A DNA stretch of 64,000 bases from Acidobacteriaceae bacterium (GCA_003132445.1 PKXU01000164.1:84348-148347), one strand, 5' to 3'; shown: positions 34,476 through 44,019, counted from the first letter of the stretch. Notes: generated by a model from the letters alone, not told the origin. A program made the numbers and translations.

Positions 34476-35411
34476 ATGGCAGCAACCAGCAGAAGCGAGA
34501 GCTCCCACACTCATCCCAGGGAGTCTTCATTTGTTTCCGTACTATCGGGTTGGGCGCAGCAAGGCGTGCAGAGCTTCTTTACTACGCAACGGGTCCTTCT
34601 CGACCTTGCTATGCGGCAAAATGCGAACGTCATGCACGCTCTCCGCGAGCAACTGACAGATCCGCATCACTCTCCCACCGCTCTTCTGAGTGAAGTAGCC
34701 GGGGAGGGCATGACCAACTTCATCGAAGGACAAAAAGTGCTTCTCGATCTGGGGAAGCAACAGAGCGAAATCCTCATGACGGCCGTGAAAGACCGCGTGG
34801 GCGACCTGCCCGCGGCACAGGCCATGACCGATCTGCTGCGGCGCAGCGTGGAGACTTTCATCCACATGCAGGAAGAATTCCTGAAGATTGCCGGCAAGCA
34901 GACTCATAGCTGGGTCGAAGCTGCCAAGGCCGGTAGGCCGTACGAGTCCGATCATGTCGTCGTCCTGGCTCGCGAAGGCATGGAAAACTTCGTAAAGGCG
35001 CAGAAGCAGTTTCTCGATGTCATCGCGGAAGAGACTGCGAAAGCGACCGGCGGAACGAAGACTAACGGCGCGGTCAAACAAATCAAGAAGACTGAACTCT
35101 CTGAACTGGCGCGGCAGGCAACCGAGTCGTTCATTGAAGCCCAGAAGAAGCTGGTCGACGTCGCCGGAAAGCAGATGAACTCCAGCGTGAAAACTGCAAG
35201 CAAGAGCCTGGAGCTGTTACCACCATTCCCTTACCTGCCATTATCTGAGCTGACGCGAGAAGGCGTGAAGAGCTACGTCGATGCCCAAAAGGCGCTGTTA
35301 GACGTTGTGGTGAAGCCGGTAGTTGAGCACAAACACCCGGGCAAGCCCGCACCTCATGCGCGGAAGACAACGCGTGCCCGGAAAGCGAAGGCGGCAGCGG
35401 CTGTCGCGTAA
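34476..35411 (+). CDS. Phasin-like protein with six tandem phasin motifs
   Basis: A 311-residue, mainly helical protein. Six copies of a phasin-like motif (about residues 24-49, 70-97, 117-145, 152-178, 208-236 and 256-282) share the pattern E-G-h-x-x-F-h-x-x-Q-K-x-h-L-D-h, for example MTNFIEGQKVLLDLGKQQ and MENFVKAQKQFLDVIAEE. The C-terminus is a Lys/Ala/Arg-rich tail as in PhaF-type histone-like phasins. GGAGG at 34465-34469 is six bases before ATG 34476. Ordinary phasins carry a single domain. It is divergent from phaR with a PhaR-type operator, so it probably coats storage granules. No phaC, phaA or phaB is in the window. Confidence 0.8.
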   Translation: MAATSRSESSHTHPRESSFVSVLSGWAQQGVQSFFTTQRVLLDLAMRQNANVMHALREQLTDPHHSPTALLSEVAGEGMTNFIEGQKVLLDLGKQQSEILMTAVKDRVGDLPAAQAMTDLLRRSVETFIHMQEEFLKIAGKQTHSWVEAAKAGRPYESDHVVVLAREGMENFVKAQKQFLDVIAEETAKATGGTKTNGAVKQIKKTELSELARQATESFIEAQKKLVDVAGKQMNSSVKTASKSLELLPPFPYLPLSELTREGVKSYVDAQKALLDVVVKPVVEHKHPGKPAPHARKTTRARKAKAAAAVA

Positions 35412-35817
35412 TCGCGATAGGTGCAAATGGTCCTCAGGCTTCGTATGGCCCGCACGCAGCGCAGGCCATACGAAGCTAAAGGTTTCTCCTGAAGGAGGCC
35501 GAAGGACCGCTGCATTCACGCCCCCTCAGACCGCCGCCCAGGGGCCCCTCTGAGAATGAGTTGCTTCGCGCGTGTAAACCAGCACGAAAGAGTGGTTGCA
35601 AAGCGGCACATAAGTACGCGAACGCAGTAGTCCTTCGTCTTACCTCAGGCGACTTACTTTCAGGACGACAATCAATCGAACTGACGATCTGCGGAACTCG
35701 CGCCGAGGTGCAGAAGCTTGTACGTACGAATGTGCAATCTTTAGTCGATCATTCTTGTAGTTGAGGTAGCGAGGCTCGCTTTACACCCTTTTAGCTTGGG
35801 CGAACGCTAAGTCTGTC
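35412..35817. other. Intergenic region with a 13-bp perfect hairpin
   Basis: About 400 bases without a supported gene. GCTTCGTATGGCC (35438-35450) pairs with GGCCATACGAAGC (35464-35476) around a 13-base loop, 27 bases after the phasin-like gene. There is no T-run, so termination is possible but not proven. The remainder contains only short unsupported open frames. Confidence 0.5.
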
Positions 35818-36576
35818 ATGGCTGCAAATGCGAAGCCGCTCGATCTGAAGCCTCAAACCCTCGAGGCATTTCAAACCTATATTCACGATGGCGAAGCGAA
35901 GATGGAGCAAACCCTGGGCAGCGACACTTCGTTCCTATGGTCAACCGCCGATCCGGGAATAGCGCAGCAGATCCGCGCCGGGCAGATTGTGGCGCAGTTC
36001 TGGTCAGGCAACGCACCGCTAAAAGCGCCGAACGGCTTGATTCACGATTGGATCGCCGGCGGCTTCGCTGCGGGCGCCACTTTGAATGACACGCTGGCGC
36101 TAATCCAGGACTACGACAATTACAAGAATGTGTACGAACCAGAGGTCCTTGCCTCGAGGCTGATCAGTCATCAAAACAGCGATTTCCAAATCTACCTGCG
36201 ACTCTTGAAGAAAAAAATCATGACCGTCGTTCTCGACACCGATCACAACGTTCACTATCGGTCTCTCAGTCAAACGCGATGTGTCTGTCGTTCGTATACC
36301 ACCCGGGTCGCTGAAGTGGAGAACGCAGGAACCCCGAAAGAGATCATACGGCCGCCGGACACTGGCCACGGATTCCTCTGGCGTCTTTATTCTTACTGGC
36401 GATTCGAAGAGCGGAAAGGCGGTGTGCTCATGGAATGTAGAGCGATCTCGCTGACTCGGGACGTGCCGCTGGGCTTGGGATGGATGTTTGAGCCAATCAT
36501 CCAGAACGTCCCGAAGGAATCGTTGATTCATTCTATTGAGGCCACGCGCCGGGGCCTTACTGCGGAAATATCGTAG
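35818..36576 (+). CDS. Protein of unknown function, acidobacterial type
   Basis: A 252-residue soluble protein without signal peptide or membrane helix. Mixed alpha/beta: an N-terminal helical part (TLEAFQTYIHDGEAKMEQTL), a middle beta part (VLDTDHNVHYRSLSQTR) and a C-terminal segment GHGFLWRLYSYWRFEERKGG followed by LMECRAISLTRDVPLGLGW. The last region resembles the end of START/polyketide-cyclase-like lipid-binding folds, but I cannot assign a family. No catalytic motif is recognised. Confidence 0.65.
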   Translation: MAANAKPLDLKPQTLEAFQTYIHDGEAKMEQTLGSDTSFLWSTADPGIAQQIRAGQIVAQFWSGNAPLKAPNGLIHDWIAGGFAAGATLNDTLALIQDYDNYKNVYEPEVLASRLISHQNSDFQIYLRLLKKKIMTVVLDTDHNVHYRSLSQTRCVCRSYTTRVAEVENAGTPKEIIRPPDTGHGFLWRLYSYWRFEERKGGVLMECRAISLTRDVPLGLGWMFEPIIQNVPKESLIHSIEATRRGLTAEIS

Positions 36577-36781
36577 CGACGCTCGCGCTGTTTCCATCCT
36601 AGATATCTTTTTCCTTCGTTAGCAAAGCCATGTCCCCGAGCGATTGCTGGACCAGACTCTATCAACCTCTCCTGTGTGACCTCACGCACAGCAACCCGTG
36701 ACAGGCGCTACGGACTCAGCAACATCGCAATGGTCTAGTGGTTCCGGGTATCTTTAGCCGGCCAAGTAGTGAGGCGCTCAT

Positions 36782-37168
36782 ATGGGTTTGCGTACGTGGT
36801 CAAGGTCCGAAGCGGAATACGGCCGCAAGGTTTTGAATTCTGGGCTGGAGGGAGCTTCTGCCGGCCGGGAAGCATTTCTTAGTGGACGACCTCTTACTCC
36901 GATTCTCAGCGAGTCAGTTCAAAATGCGTGGAAGCCCGCTGCCATCGGTGCGGGCATCGGCGTACTGAGCCGTTGTTCGAGAGGCCGTCGAAAATCCGTC
37001 GGTAACATCTTAGCGTTTGGTTTGTTGGGTAGTGCCGTCGGTTTTTGTGCGGGCTTCGTCTGGCAGAATCGTCATTTGGTTGCAAGCTCCGCTCGCGGTG
37101 CGTTGCGAAACATTGACAAGGTACGCGACGAGCACTGGCTGCAAAAGAATCCGATTGACTACGCGTAG
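36782..37168 (+). CDS. Small glycine-rich membrane protein of unknown function
   Basis: A 128-residue protein with two likely membrane segments, at about 57-67 (PAAIGAGIGVL) and 76-93 (NILAFGLLGSAVGFCAGF), of the Gly-zipper type. GAGGCGC precedes the ATG. It lies 139 bases before adhE in the same direction. The function is unknown. Confidence 0.6.
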   Translation: MGLRTWSRSEAEYGRKVLNSGLEGASAGREAFLSGRPLTPILSESVQNAWKPAAIGAGIGVLSRCSRGRRKSVGNILAFGLLGSAVGFCAGFVWQNRHLVASSARGALRNIDKVRDEHWLQKNPIDYA

Positions 37169-37306
37169 AAACAGGAACGGTTTCCCGGGCGATCAGGCCA
37201 TCGGATTTTTGGTTGGTTCGATTTGATGCTGCGGAGAATCGGGAACAAAAAAGTGAGAGTGCCTCTCGCCGATAACGAGCCCTTCCACTAGATATAGGGG
37301 GGCATC

Positions 37307-39973
37307 ATGATTGCGAGCGAAGTAGTAGAGGAGCGGGTACAGATTCCGCTTGCCGCTGAAGTCCTCAGCGAAGAACGTGTTGCCTACCTGGAAGGTCTGA
37401 TCAATCAAGCCCGAACTGCGGCTGCCGTCTTTTCCCAATTCAGCCAAGAGGACGTTGATCGCATCGTCAAGCCGATGGTGCTGGCCGGGCTGCAACAGGC
37501 TCAGCATCTGGCCCGCCTGGCTGTTGAGGAAACCGGGATCGGCATCATGGAAGACAAGTTCCTCAAGAATATGGTGGCGACGGAGTTCGTCTACAACTAC
37601 ATCAAGAACAACCGCACGGTCGGCATTATTCGCGAGTTTCCGGAGAGCAACCTGGTGGAAATGGCTGAGCCGATCGGAGTCATCTTCTCGCTCACGCCAA
37701 TCACAAACCCGACTTCCACTGTGTTGTTCAAATGCATCATGGCCGTCAAGACGCGGAACGCGGTCATTTTCAGTCCGCACCCCAAGGCCTGGCGTTGCTG
37801 CGCCGAAGCGGTGCGCATCATGTACGAAGCGGCGCTGAAGCACGGAGCTCCCGAAGGCGTGTTCACCTGTTTGGAGTCTCACACGCTGCAAGATAACGCC
37901 TACCTGATGCAGCACAAGCACGTAGGTCTGATTGATGCTACAGGCGGACCGGGCGCGGTGAAGGCCGCTTACAGCTCGGGTAAGCCGGCGCTGGGCGTGG
38001 GACCGGGCAACACGCCGGTTTACCTGGAGAAAACGGCGAATGTGAACCCCGCCGTGGTGGACATCATCATCTCCAAAACTTTCGACAACGGAACCATTTG
38101 CGCTTCAGAGCAAACGCTGGTGATCGACCACGAAATTTATGACTCTGTGCTGAAAAAATTTGCGGACTTGGGCGCGCATATCTGCAATGAAAAAGAGACA
38201 AGGTTGCTGGAGCGCACGGTGATCGATCCCGAGACTGGATTCATGCAGCCCGTGGCCGTCGGCCAGAAGGCGACCGACATAGCCCGATTCGTCGGCCTTT
38301 CGGTCAAGCCGGACACCAAGCTTCTGATTGCACAAATAAAAGGTGTGGGCCGCGAACATCCGTTGTCGGTGGAGAAACTGTTTCCCCTGCTCGCAGTCTA
38401 TCGCGCGAAGTCCACGGAGGAAGCGCTCAAAGTCTGTATCGACGTAAACCATGCCGGCGGGCTGGGGCATACGGCGGTCATCTTCTCGCGCAACGATCAG
38501 ATCATCCGCAAGTTCGGCGAGGTGATCAACGCGGGCAGGATCATTGTGAATTCGCCGGGTTCGGTTGGCGCGCTAGGCGGGGTTTACAACGACCTGGTGC
38601 CGACCTTCTCTTTCGGATGCGGGACCGGCGGCGGCAACAGCACAACTGACAACGTAAATATCTACCACTACCTGAATATCAAACGCGTGGCTCGAAGGAC
38701 ACAAGCTCACATGTGGTTCCGAGTTCCTAATCAGATTTACTTCAACATGAACGCGGTGGAGAACCTGCGGAATTTTCCCTCGCGCTCCACCATCATCGTT
38801 ACCAATCCGGCTCTGGAGCATATGGGCCACGTAGATATCGTTCGGCGTTACATTCCCGAGCAAACTCACGTTCATGTCTCGGTCATTCCCGATGCGGAGC
38901 CCGAGGTCAAGGTGGTGATGCAAGGAGTTGAGGCGCTCAATTTCTACGAAGCAGACCAGATCATCGCGCTGGGTGGGGGATCGGTGATCGACGCGGCGAA
39001 GATCATGAAGCTGAAGTACGAATCGCCGGACGCTGACTTGGAAGAGCTGGCTGCGCCCTTTCTAGATTTGCGCAAGCGCGTGGTCCGATATCCGACCGAG
39101 AAAGTCCACAGAGCGCGCTTGATTGCTATTCCCACGACCAGTGGAACAGGTAGCGAAGTCACTCCGTTTGCCGTGTTGACTGACAAAGAGCATGGACGCA
39201 AAGTGACGCTCGCCGACTACTCGCTGAGCCCGGATGTGGCGATCGTCGATCCGCAATTCGTCATGTCCATGCCCAAGGGACTTACCGCCGATACCGGCAT
39301 CGACTGCCTGACTCACGCGCTGGAAGCCGGAGTTTCGAGTTACGCGTCGCCCTACACCGATTCGAACGCCATGCAGGCGATTCGGATGGTGTTCAAGTAC
39401 TTGCCGGTCGCCTACGAGCACCCTGATGACGCAGAGGCACGCTGCATGATGCACAATGCGGCCTGCATTGCCGCAATGGCATTTTCAAATGCGTCTGTGG
39501 GTGTGAATCACGCGCTGGCGCACGCCTTTGGAGCACGTTTCGGCATCGCGCATGGCCGGGCCAATGCTCTCATGCTACCGCATGTGATTGCCTATAACGC
39601 GTCCGTGCCTAGCAAGTTCATGCCGTCTCCCTACACGCAGGGATATGTCGCACACAAGAAATACGCCACGGTTGCGGACCTGCTTGGTCTGGGCGGCCAT
39701 ACCACCGACGAAAAGGTGAAGAACCTGGTGACGGCGATAGAGCAGTTGCTGGACCGGCTGGGATTTCCGCGATCGATCGCCGATCTCGGAATCTCGAGGG
39801 AAGAATTTGAGCGGGCGATGCCGGAGCTGACCAAGCTTGCCTTTGACGATCCGTCGTGGAGATCGAACCCCCGGATGCCATTGATGAGCGAATTGGCTGA
39901 TCTGTTTTGGAAGGCATACCAGGGACGTGGCCCGGCAAAGGTGGACAGCATGCCTCAGCAACAGACCGCTTAG
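37307..39973 (+). CDS. adhE: Bifunctional aldehyde/alcohol dehydrogenase AdhE
   Basis: An 888-residue fusion that reduces acyl-CoA to aldehyde and then to alcohol with NADH, or the reverse. The N-terminal CoA-acylating aldehyde dehydrogenase (about 1-440) has the catalytic cysteine C265 in FDNGTICASEQ. The C-terminal iron-dependent alcohol dehydrogenase (about 455-880) has IALGGGSVIDAAKIMK, TTSGTGSEVTPFAV, DCLTHALEAGVS and the iron-binding FGIAHGRANALMLPH. The length is normal for AdhE. AGGGGGG lies before the ATG. It is followed by a STAS gene (16 bases) and WS/DGAT, so it could supply alcohols for ester synthesis or serve fermentative redox balance. Confidence 0.95.
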   Translation: MIASEVVEERVQIPLAAEVLSEERVAYLEGLINQARTAAAVFSQFSQEDVDRIVKPMVLAGLQQAQHLARLAVEETGIGIMEDKFLKNMVATEFVYNYIKNNRTVGIIREFPESNLVEMAEPIGVIFSLTPITNPTSTVLFKCIMAVKTRNAVIFSPHPKAWRCCAEAVRIMYEAALKHGAPEGVFTCLESHTLQDNAYLMQHKHVGLIDATGGPGAVKAAYSSGKPALGVGPGNTPVYLEKTANVNPAVVDIIISKTFDNGTICASEQTLVIDHEIYDSVLKKFADLGAHICNEKETRLLERTVIDPETGFMQPVAVGQKATDIARFVGLSVKPDTKLLIAQIKGVGREHPLSVEKLFPLLAVYRAKSTEEALKVCIDVNHAGGLGHTAVIFSRNDQIIRKFGEVINAGRIIVNSPGSVGALGGVYNDLVPTFSFGCGTGGGNSTTDNVNIYHYLNIKRVARRTQAHMWFRVPNQIYFNMNAVENLRNFPSRSTIIVTNPALEHMGHVDIVRRYIPEQTHVHVSVIPDAEPEVKVVMQGVEALNFYEADQIIALGGGSVIDAAKIMKLKYESPDADLEELAAPFLDLRKRVVRYPTEKVHRARLIAIPTTSGTGSEVTPFAVLTDKEHGRKVTLADYSLSPDVAIVDPQFVMSMPKGLTADTGIDCLTHALEAGVSSYASPYTDSNAMQAIRMVFKYLPVAYEHPDDAEARCMMHNAACIAAMAFSNASVGVNHALAHAFGARFGIAHGRANALMLPHVIAYNASVPSKFMPSPYTQGYVAHKKYATVADLLGLGGHTTDEKVKNLVTAIEQLLDRLGFPRSIADLGISREEFERAMPELTKLAFDDPSWRSNPRMPLMSELADLFWKAYQGRGPAKVDSMPQQQTA

Positions 39974-39989
39974 TGGAGGTAGGGCATAT

Positions 39990-40265
39990 ATGGCGATGAC
40001 CGCTGTGTGGCAAACGATTGATGACGAGCGCGTGGTCCTTGATTTGCAAACCGCCGAGGAAAAACTGGACGGCGCCGAGGGCGAGGTTGTTCTGGATTTT
40101 TCTTCGGTGCACCGGGTTGATCCCAGTGCAATCCGGGCATTGGAGAAGTTAGTCAACACAGCTGATAAAAACGCGGTCAAAGTTGCGCTGCGCAACGTCA
40201 ACGTGGATGTTTACAAAGTGCTGAAGCTGGTGAAGCTGGCGTCACGATTTTCCTTTGTGGCTTGA
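39990..40265 (+). CDS. STAS-domain protein (anti-sigma antagonist-like)
   Basis: A 91-residue single STAS domain: VVLDFSSVHRVDPSAIRALEKLV with the beta-strand and loop where a phosphorylated serine is found in SpoIIAA-type antagonists, here Ser in VDPSAIRAL. ATG 39990 is chosen; a run with AGGG and GGAGG precedes it, and the frame otherwise overlaps adhE. It lies between adhE and WS/DGAT. It may be a partner-switching regulator. Confidence 0.75.
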   Translation: MAMTAVWQTIDDERVVLDLQTAEEKLDGAEGEVVLDFSSVHRVDPSAIRALEKLVNTADKNAVKVALRNVNVDVYKVLKLVKLASRFSFVA

Positions 40266-40303
40266 GGTGCGCGATCCCGGCGCGGATGAATTGGAGAACC
40301 GTT

Positions 40304-41857
40304 ATGCAGAACCATCAACAAGGTGACCGTCTTTCGTGGGGTGACACCGTCTTCCTGCACCTGGAACGCGAGGGTATGCCGCTCAATGTGGCCAGCGTCA
40401 GCGTGCTGGAGGGTGAGATCTCATTCAAAGATTTCCTCCAATTCATCGAGTCGAAGCTGCCTCTGCTTCCTCGCTATCTCAAGCGGGTAGTGGCGCCACC
40501 TCTGAATATTGGGCTCCCCAGCTGGGAATACGATCCGGGCTTCGATATCCGCAACCACGTGCGCGAGGCGAAGCTCAAGCACGGCACCGACACTGAACTG
40601 AAAACACTCGCTGGAAAGCTCTTCAGCGCGGTCATGGACCGGAAGCATCCGCTTTGGGACATAACGCTTGTCCAGGGACTGAAAAGTAATCGTACGGGGC
40701 TCATCCTTCGCCTGCACCACTGCCTGGCCGATGGAATTGCCGGCGTTGGCATCATGAGCAAGCTGTTGGATGCGAGTCCAGTGGCTCCGCCATTGCTGAA
40801 CAAGAAGATTCATATTCGTGTCCCTCCCCCGCCGGACGCAATCAATTCGTTGATGGATGGCGTCGTGACCTCCTACGCTGATTTCGTCAAACGGATTCTC
40901 TCCGCATGGACTGATTTGTTGGACATGGCGCAGCGCACGGCGGCGAATGGTGGAAATCTGATGCCGACCGACGAGTTCTCTCGCCTGCTTCCGGAGATCA
41001 CGGCTTTCACTGAGCGGATACGGTTCAACGTGATTTACCGCGGACCACAGAAATTTGCTTGGGCCGATATTCCGCTGGCCGATGTCAAAGCCATACGAAA
41101 GATCTGCGGAGCCAGTGTGAATGATGTGATTCTCGCGCTGGTGACGGCGACGATTCGGCGCTACTCAGAGTTGCACGGTGATCGAGTGAAAGGGAAACTG
41201 CTCCGCATGATGGTTCCGGTCAACCTGCGCGGCAATGACAGCGCGGGTGAGTTGGGAAACCGTATTTCTCTGGTTCCGGTCACCATTCCGCTGGACATTC
41301 GCAATCCGCGAAAACTGCTGGCGGCGGTACATGAGAGAACAGAGTTTCTCAAGCGCTCGCATGCCGCGGAGTTAGTGAGTCTGGCGGGTGGTTTGATTGG
41401 CATGTTCCCGAGTGCGGTGCAGGGGCTTGCCGGGCAAATGTTGAGCCAGTTGCCGATCACACCCTTCAACCTGGTCTGTACCAATGTGCCGGGGCCGCAA
41501 TTTCCGCTCTATCTTCTCGGGCACAAAATGCTGCGCTGGTATCCGTACGTACCGGTGGGAGGCGAGATGGCGGTTAACTGCGCCATCCTGAGTTATGACG
41601 GCAACGTGTATTTCGGATTCAGCGGAGACGTGCATGCCGCGCCCGATCTGCGGCGTCTGGAAACGCTTTTGACATTAAATTTCGAGGAGTTGCGGGAAGC
41701 CGCCGGGGGCAAACCGGCGCAAAAAAAGAGAACGCGAGCAGGGAAGACTGCAGCAAAATCCGTGCCGGTTGAGACAGTGCGTATTCAGATTCCTGTTCCG
41801 GCGAGTCTTCCTTACAACGGAATTAAAGCGAGAACCGAAATTAATGCTAGTGACTGA
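40304..41857 (+). CDS. Wax ester synthase/diacylglycerol acyltransferase (WS/DGAT)
   Basis: A 517-residue acyltransferase that esterifies acyl-CoA with fatty alcohol or diacylglycerol. The catalytic motif HHxxxDG is visible as LHHCLADGIAG; others are PLWDITLVQGL, VNDVILALVTATIRRY, MVPVNLRG and FNLVCTNVPGPQFPLYLLG. The C-terminus carries a Lys/Arg-rich tail. ATG 40304 has GGAG seven bases upstream and is preferred over 40262. It lies 38 bases after the STAS gene. With AdhE it could form wax esters, with the phasin-like protein coating the droplets (inference). Confidence 0.92.
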   Translation: MQNHQQGDRLSWGDTVFLHLEREGMPLNVASVSVLEGEISFKDFLQFIESKLPLLPRYLKRVVAPPLNIGLPSWEYDPGFDIRNHVREAKLKHGTDTELKTLAGKLFSAVMDRKHPLWDITLVQGLKSNRTGLILRLHHCLADGIAGVGIMSKLLDASPVAPPLLNKKIHIRVPPPPDAINSLMDGVVTSYADFVKRILSAWTDLLDMAQRTAANGGNLMPTDEFSRLLPEITAFTERIRFNVIYRGPQKFAWADIPLADVKAIRKICGASVNDVILALVTATIRRYSELHGDRVKGKLLRMMVPVNLRGNDSAGELGNRISLVPVTIPLDIRNPRKLLAAVHERTEFLKRSHAAELVSLAGGLIGMFPSAVQGLAGQMLSQLPITPFNLVCTNVPGPQFPLYLLGHKMLRWYPYVPVGGEMAVNCAILSYDGNVYFGFSGDVHAAPDLRRLETLLTLNFEELREAAGGKPAQKKRTRAGKTAAKSVPVETVRIQIPVPASLPYNGIKARTEINASD

Positions 41858-41918
41858 ACCGGAGAAAGTTCACACGCAATTCATTGTTGCTTAGGTCGCA
41901 AGGCTGTGGGTAGAGACC

Positions 41919-44003
41919 GTGGTAGGTAGCTATTTACTCGCGCAAGTGACGGACTGGTTGGCCTCGGGAAGAAACCTGTTCCTGGCCATCCACGTTCTGG
42001 GTGTCGCATGCTTCGCTTACATCGTGGCGAGGCGACTGGTGCCGCTGCTGCGGGCCGAGCGCGATCCTCGCTGGGACAGGCCCCTGGCTCGACTGTCGAA
42101 GGTTTGCAAGTTCTGGCTGGGCCAGTGGAAGCATCCGCGTTACAAGACCGCCGGGACCTTACACATTCTTATTTTCGCCGGATTCATTCTTCTGGCGACG
42201 CGCGCCTTCACGGTACTGATTGTGGGCGTCTCCGAGAATTTTGTGATGCCGGGCCTTTCGGGAGAAGCCGGCCACATCTACAACATCATCACTGACTACG
42301 CCGCCACGGTTGTTTTCCTCTGCATGGTCGTTGCTGTGATCCGCCGGCTGATTTTTAAACCTGGTCGATATGAGGTGCCGGAGCGGTTCGGCAAGACCCA
42401 CAAAGCTGACGCCGTCTTCCTGTTGGCATTGATTGCAATTCTGATGGTGGCTGACAGTTTGTTTGCCGCAGCAAAGGCCGCTGGCCAGTCTCAGCAAGGG
42501 CAGCCCGTCGAATTTCTGGCCGTCCTGTCATTACCTTGGCTGTTGCAGGTTGCGCTCGCTTCAGCTTCACTGCCTACACTCGGGAATGTCTACTTCGGCG
42601 CTTATCTTCTTCACGAAATCACCTTTTATTTCTTGTTGTGCTACCGGCCGTTTGGCATTCAGTTCCACGTCGAAACTTCGTTGTTCAATGTTTACTTCGC
42701 AAAGTTGGAGCGCGGGACGCTGAAGCCGGTCAAATGGGGCGTGAGTGATGAGCGTCTCGACCAGGTGAAATCTTTCGGCGTAAAGACGTACGAAGACTTT
42801 ACTTGGAAACACATGCTCGATTTCTACTCGTGCGCCGATTGCGGGCGCTGCTCGGACAATTGTCCGGCCAATGCGGTGGGACGGCCTTTGTCGCCACGGT
42901 TCATCGGCATCAAGGCTAGAGACTACGCCTACCAGCACTATCCCATGTTCGGCCGCTCGGGCAATGGCAAGGCGCTGATCGGCAACATTTATTCAGAAGA
43001 TGAAATCTGGTCCTGCACAACTTGTGGCGCTTGCGAGGAAGAATGCCCGCTGCTGGTGGAATACATCGACAAGATCGTCGATCTGCGTCGCGGCATGGTC
43101 GATGACGGGAATGTGCCTCAGTCTCTGCAGAAGCCCCTGAAGGCGCTGGAGAGCCGCGGCAACCCTTACGGCAAGATGGAAAAGAAAAGGGCCGATTGGG
43201 CAAATGCCAAAGAATTTCAACAAGTCTGCCCTGTTAAGACAGTCGGAAAAGGCGATAGCGCAGACCTTCTTTATTTTGTCGACAGCATTACTTCCTATGA
43301 CGATCGGATGCAGTCGATCGGGCGGACCACGGCTAGGATCCTCGACCACCTTGGAGAAAACTTCGGAATTCTCGGCGCTGCAGAGAAAGATAGCGGCCAT
43401 GAAGTCCGTCGGTTCGGGGAGGAGACGCTGTTCGCGGCTCTGCGTGATCACAACGCGGGCGCGATCAAAGCATCCGGAGCGAAGCGAATTGTCACCGCCG
43501 ATCCACACGCTTTCAACGCGCTGAAACACGACTACAAAGATATTCCGCCCGTGCAACACATCAGCCAAGTGATCGCAAGCGAAGTGAAGGCCGGCAAGAT
43601 CAAATTCAATGCGCTGGAGAACAAGACCAACGTCTACACCTATCACGACCCCTGCTACCTGGGGCGCCACAACCAAGTCTATGACGATCCACGGGACGTG
43701 CTCGATGCCATCCCCGGCTTGAAACGAGTTGAGATGACCCGCTCAAAGGACCGCTCGTTCTGCTGCGGCGGTGGTGGATTGATGCTGTTCTACGAACCGA
43801 AGGAAGAAGAGCGCATGGGCGTGAAGAGAGTTCAGATGGCTGTGAACGCCGGAGCCAACGTGATCGTGACGGCATGTCCGTTCTGCATGGTGAATATAGA
43901 AGATGCGATCAAGGTCGCAGGTCTGGAAGGAAAGATGTCCGCCATCGACCTGGCGGAACTGGTGGACCAACAAATCGCGCGCGAAGAGCCACAGGCGGCA
44001 TAA
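41919..44003 (+). CDS. Membrane Fe-S ETF:quinone oxidoreductase (EtfD/EMO type)
   Basis: A 694-residue protein starting with GTG. About six N-terminal membrane helices (about 12-270, NarI-like) are followed by two [4Fe-4S] ferredoxin motifs, C305-x2-C308-x2-C311-x3-C315 and C366-x2-C369-x2-C372-x3-C376, and a C-terminal CCG region. The second CCG site is complete (C579, C615-C616, C653, C656). The first is not: all five expected cysteines are replaced, with D491-S492-G in place of CCG and D528-x2-A531 in place of CxxC. Immediately downstream are etfB and etfA, so it should pass electrons from ETF to menaquinone, as in EtfD and EMO proteins. Confidence 0.88.
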   Translation: MVGSYLLAQVTDWLASGRNLFLAIHVLGVACFAYIVARRLVPLLRAERDPRWDRPLARLSKVCKFWLGQWKHPRYKTAGTLHILIFAGFILLATRAFTVLIVGVSENFVMPGLSGEAGHIYNIITDYAATVVFLCMVVAVIRRLIFKPGRYEVPERFGKTHKADAVFLLALIAILMVADSLFAAAKAAGQSQQGQPVEFLAVLSLPWLLQVALASASLPTLGNVYFGAYLLHEITFYFLLCYRPFGIQFHVETSLFNVYFAKLERGTLKPVKWGVSDERLDQVKSFGVKTYEDFTWKHMLDFYSCADCGRCSDNCPANAVGRPLSPRFIGIKARDYAYQHYPMFGRSGNGKALIGNIYSEDEIWSCTTCGACEEECPLLVEYIDKIVDLRRGMVDDGNVPQSLQKPLKALESRGNPYGKMEKKRADWANAKEFQQVCPVKTVGKGDSADLLYFVDSITSYDDRMQSIGRTTARILDHLGENFGILGAAEKDSGHEVRRFGEETLFAALRDHNAGAIKASGAKRIVTADPHAFNALKHDYKDIPPVQHISQVIASEVKAGKIKFNALENKTNVYTYHDPCYLGRHNQVYDDPRDVLDAIPGLKRVEMTRSKDRSFCCGGGGLMLFYEPKEEERMGVKRVQMAVNAGANVIVTACPFCMVNIEDAIKVAGLEGKMSAIDLAELVDQQIAREEPQAA

Positions 44004-44019
44004 GCCTTGGGAGGTGGAT

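Noticed and set aside
35561-35764. 67-codon plus-strand frame in the gap after the phasin-like gene
   Set aside because: No ribosome site, no recognisable composition or domain, and it lies in a gap rich in inverted repeats.
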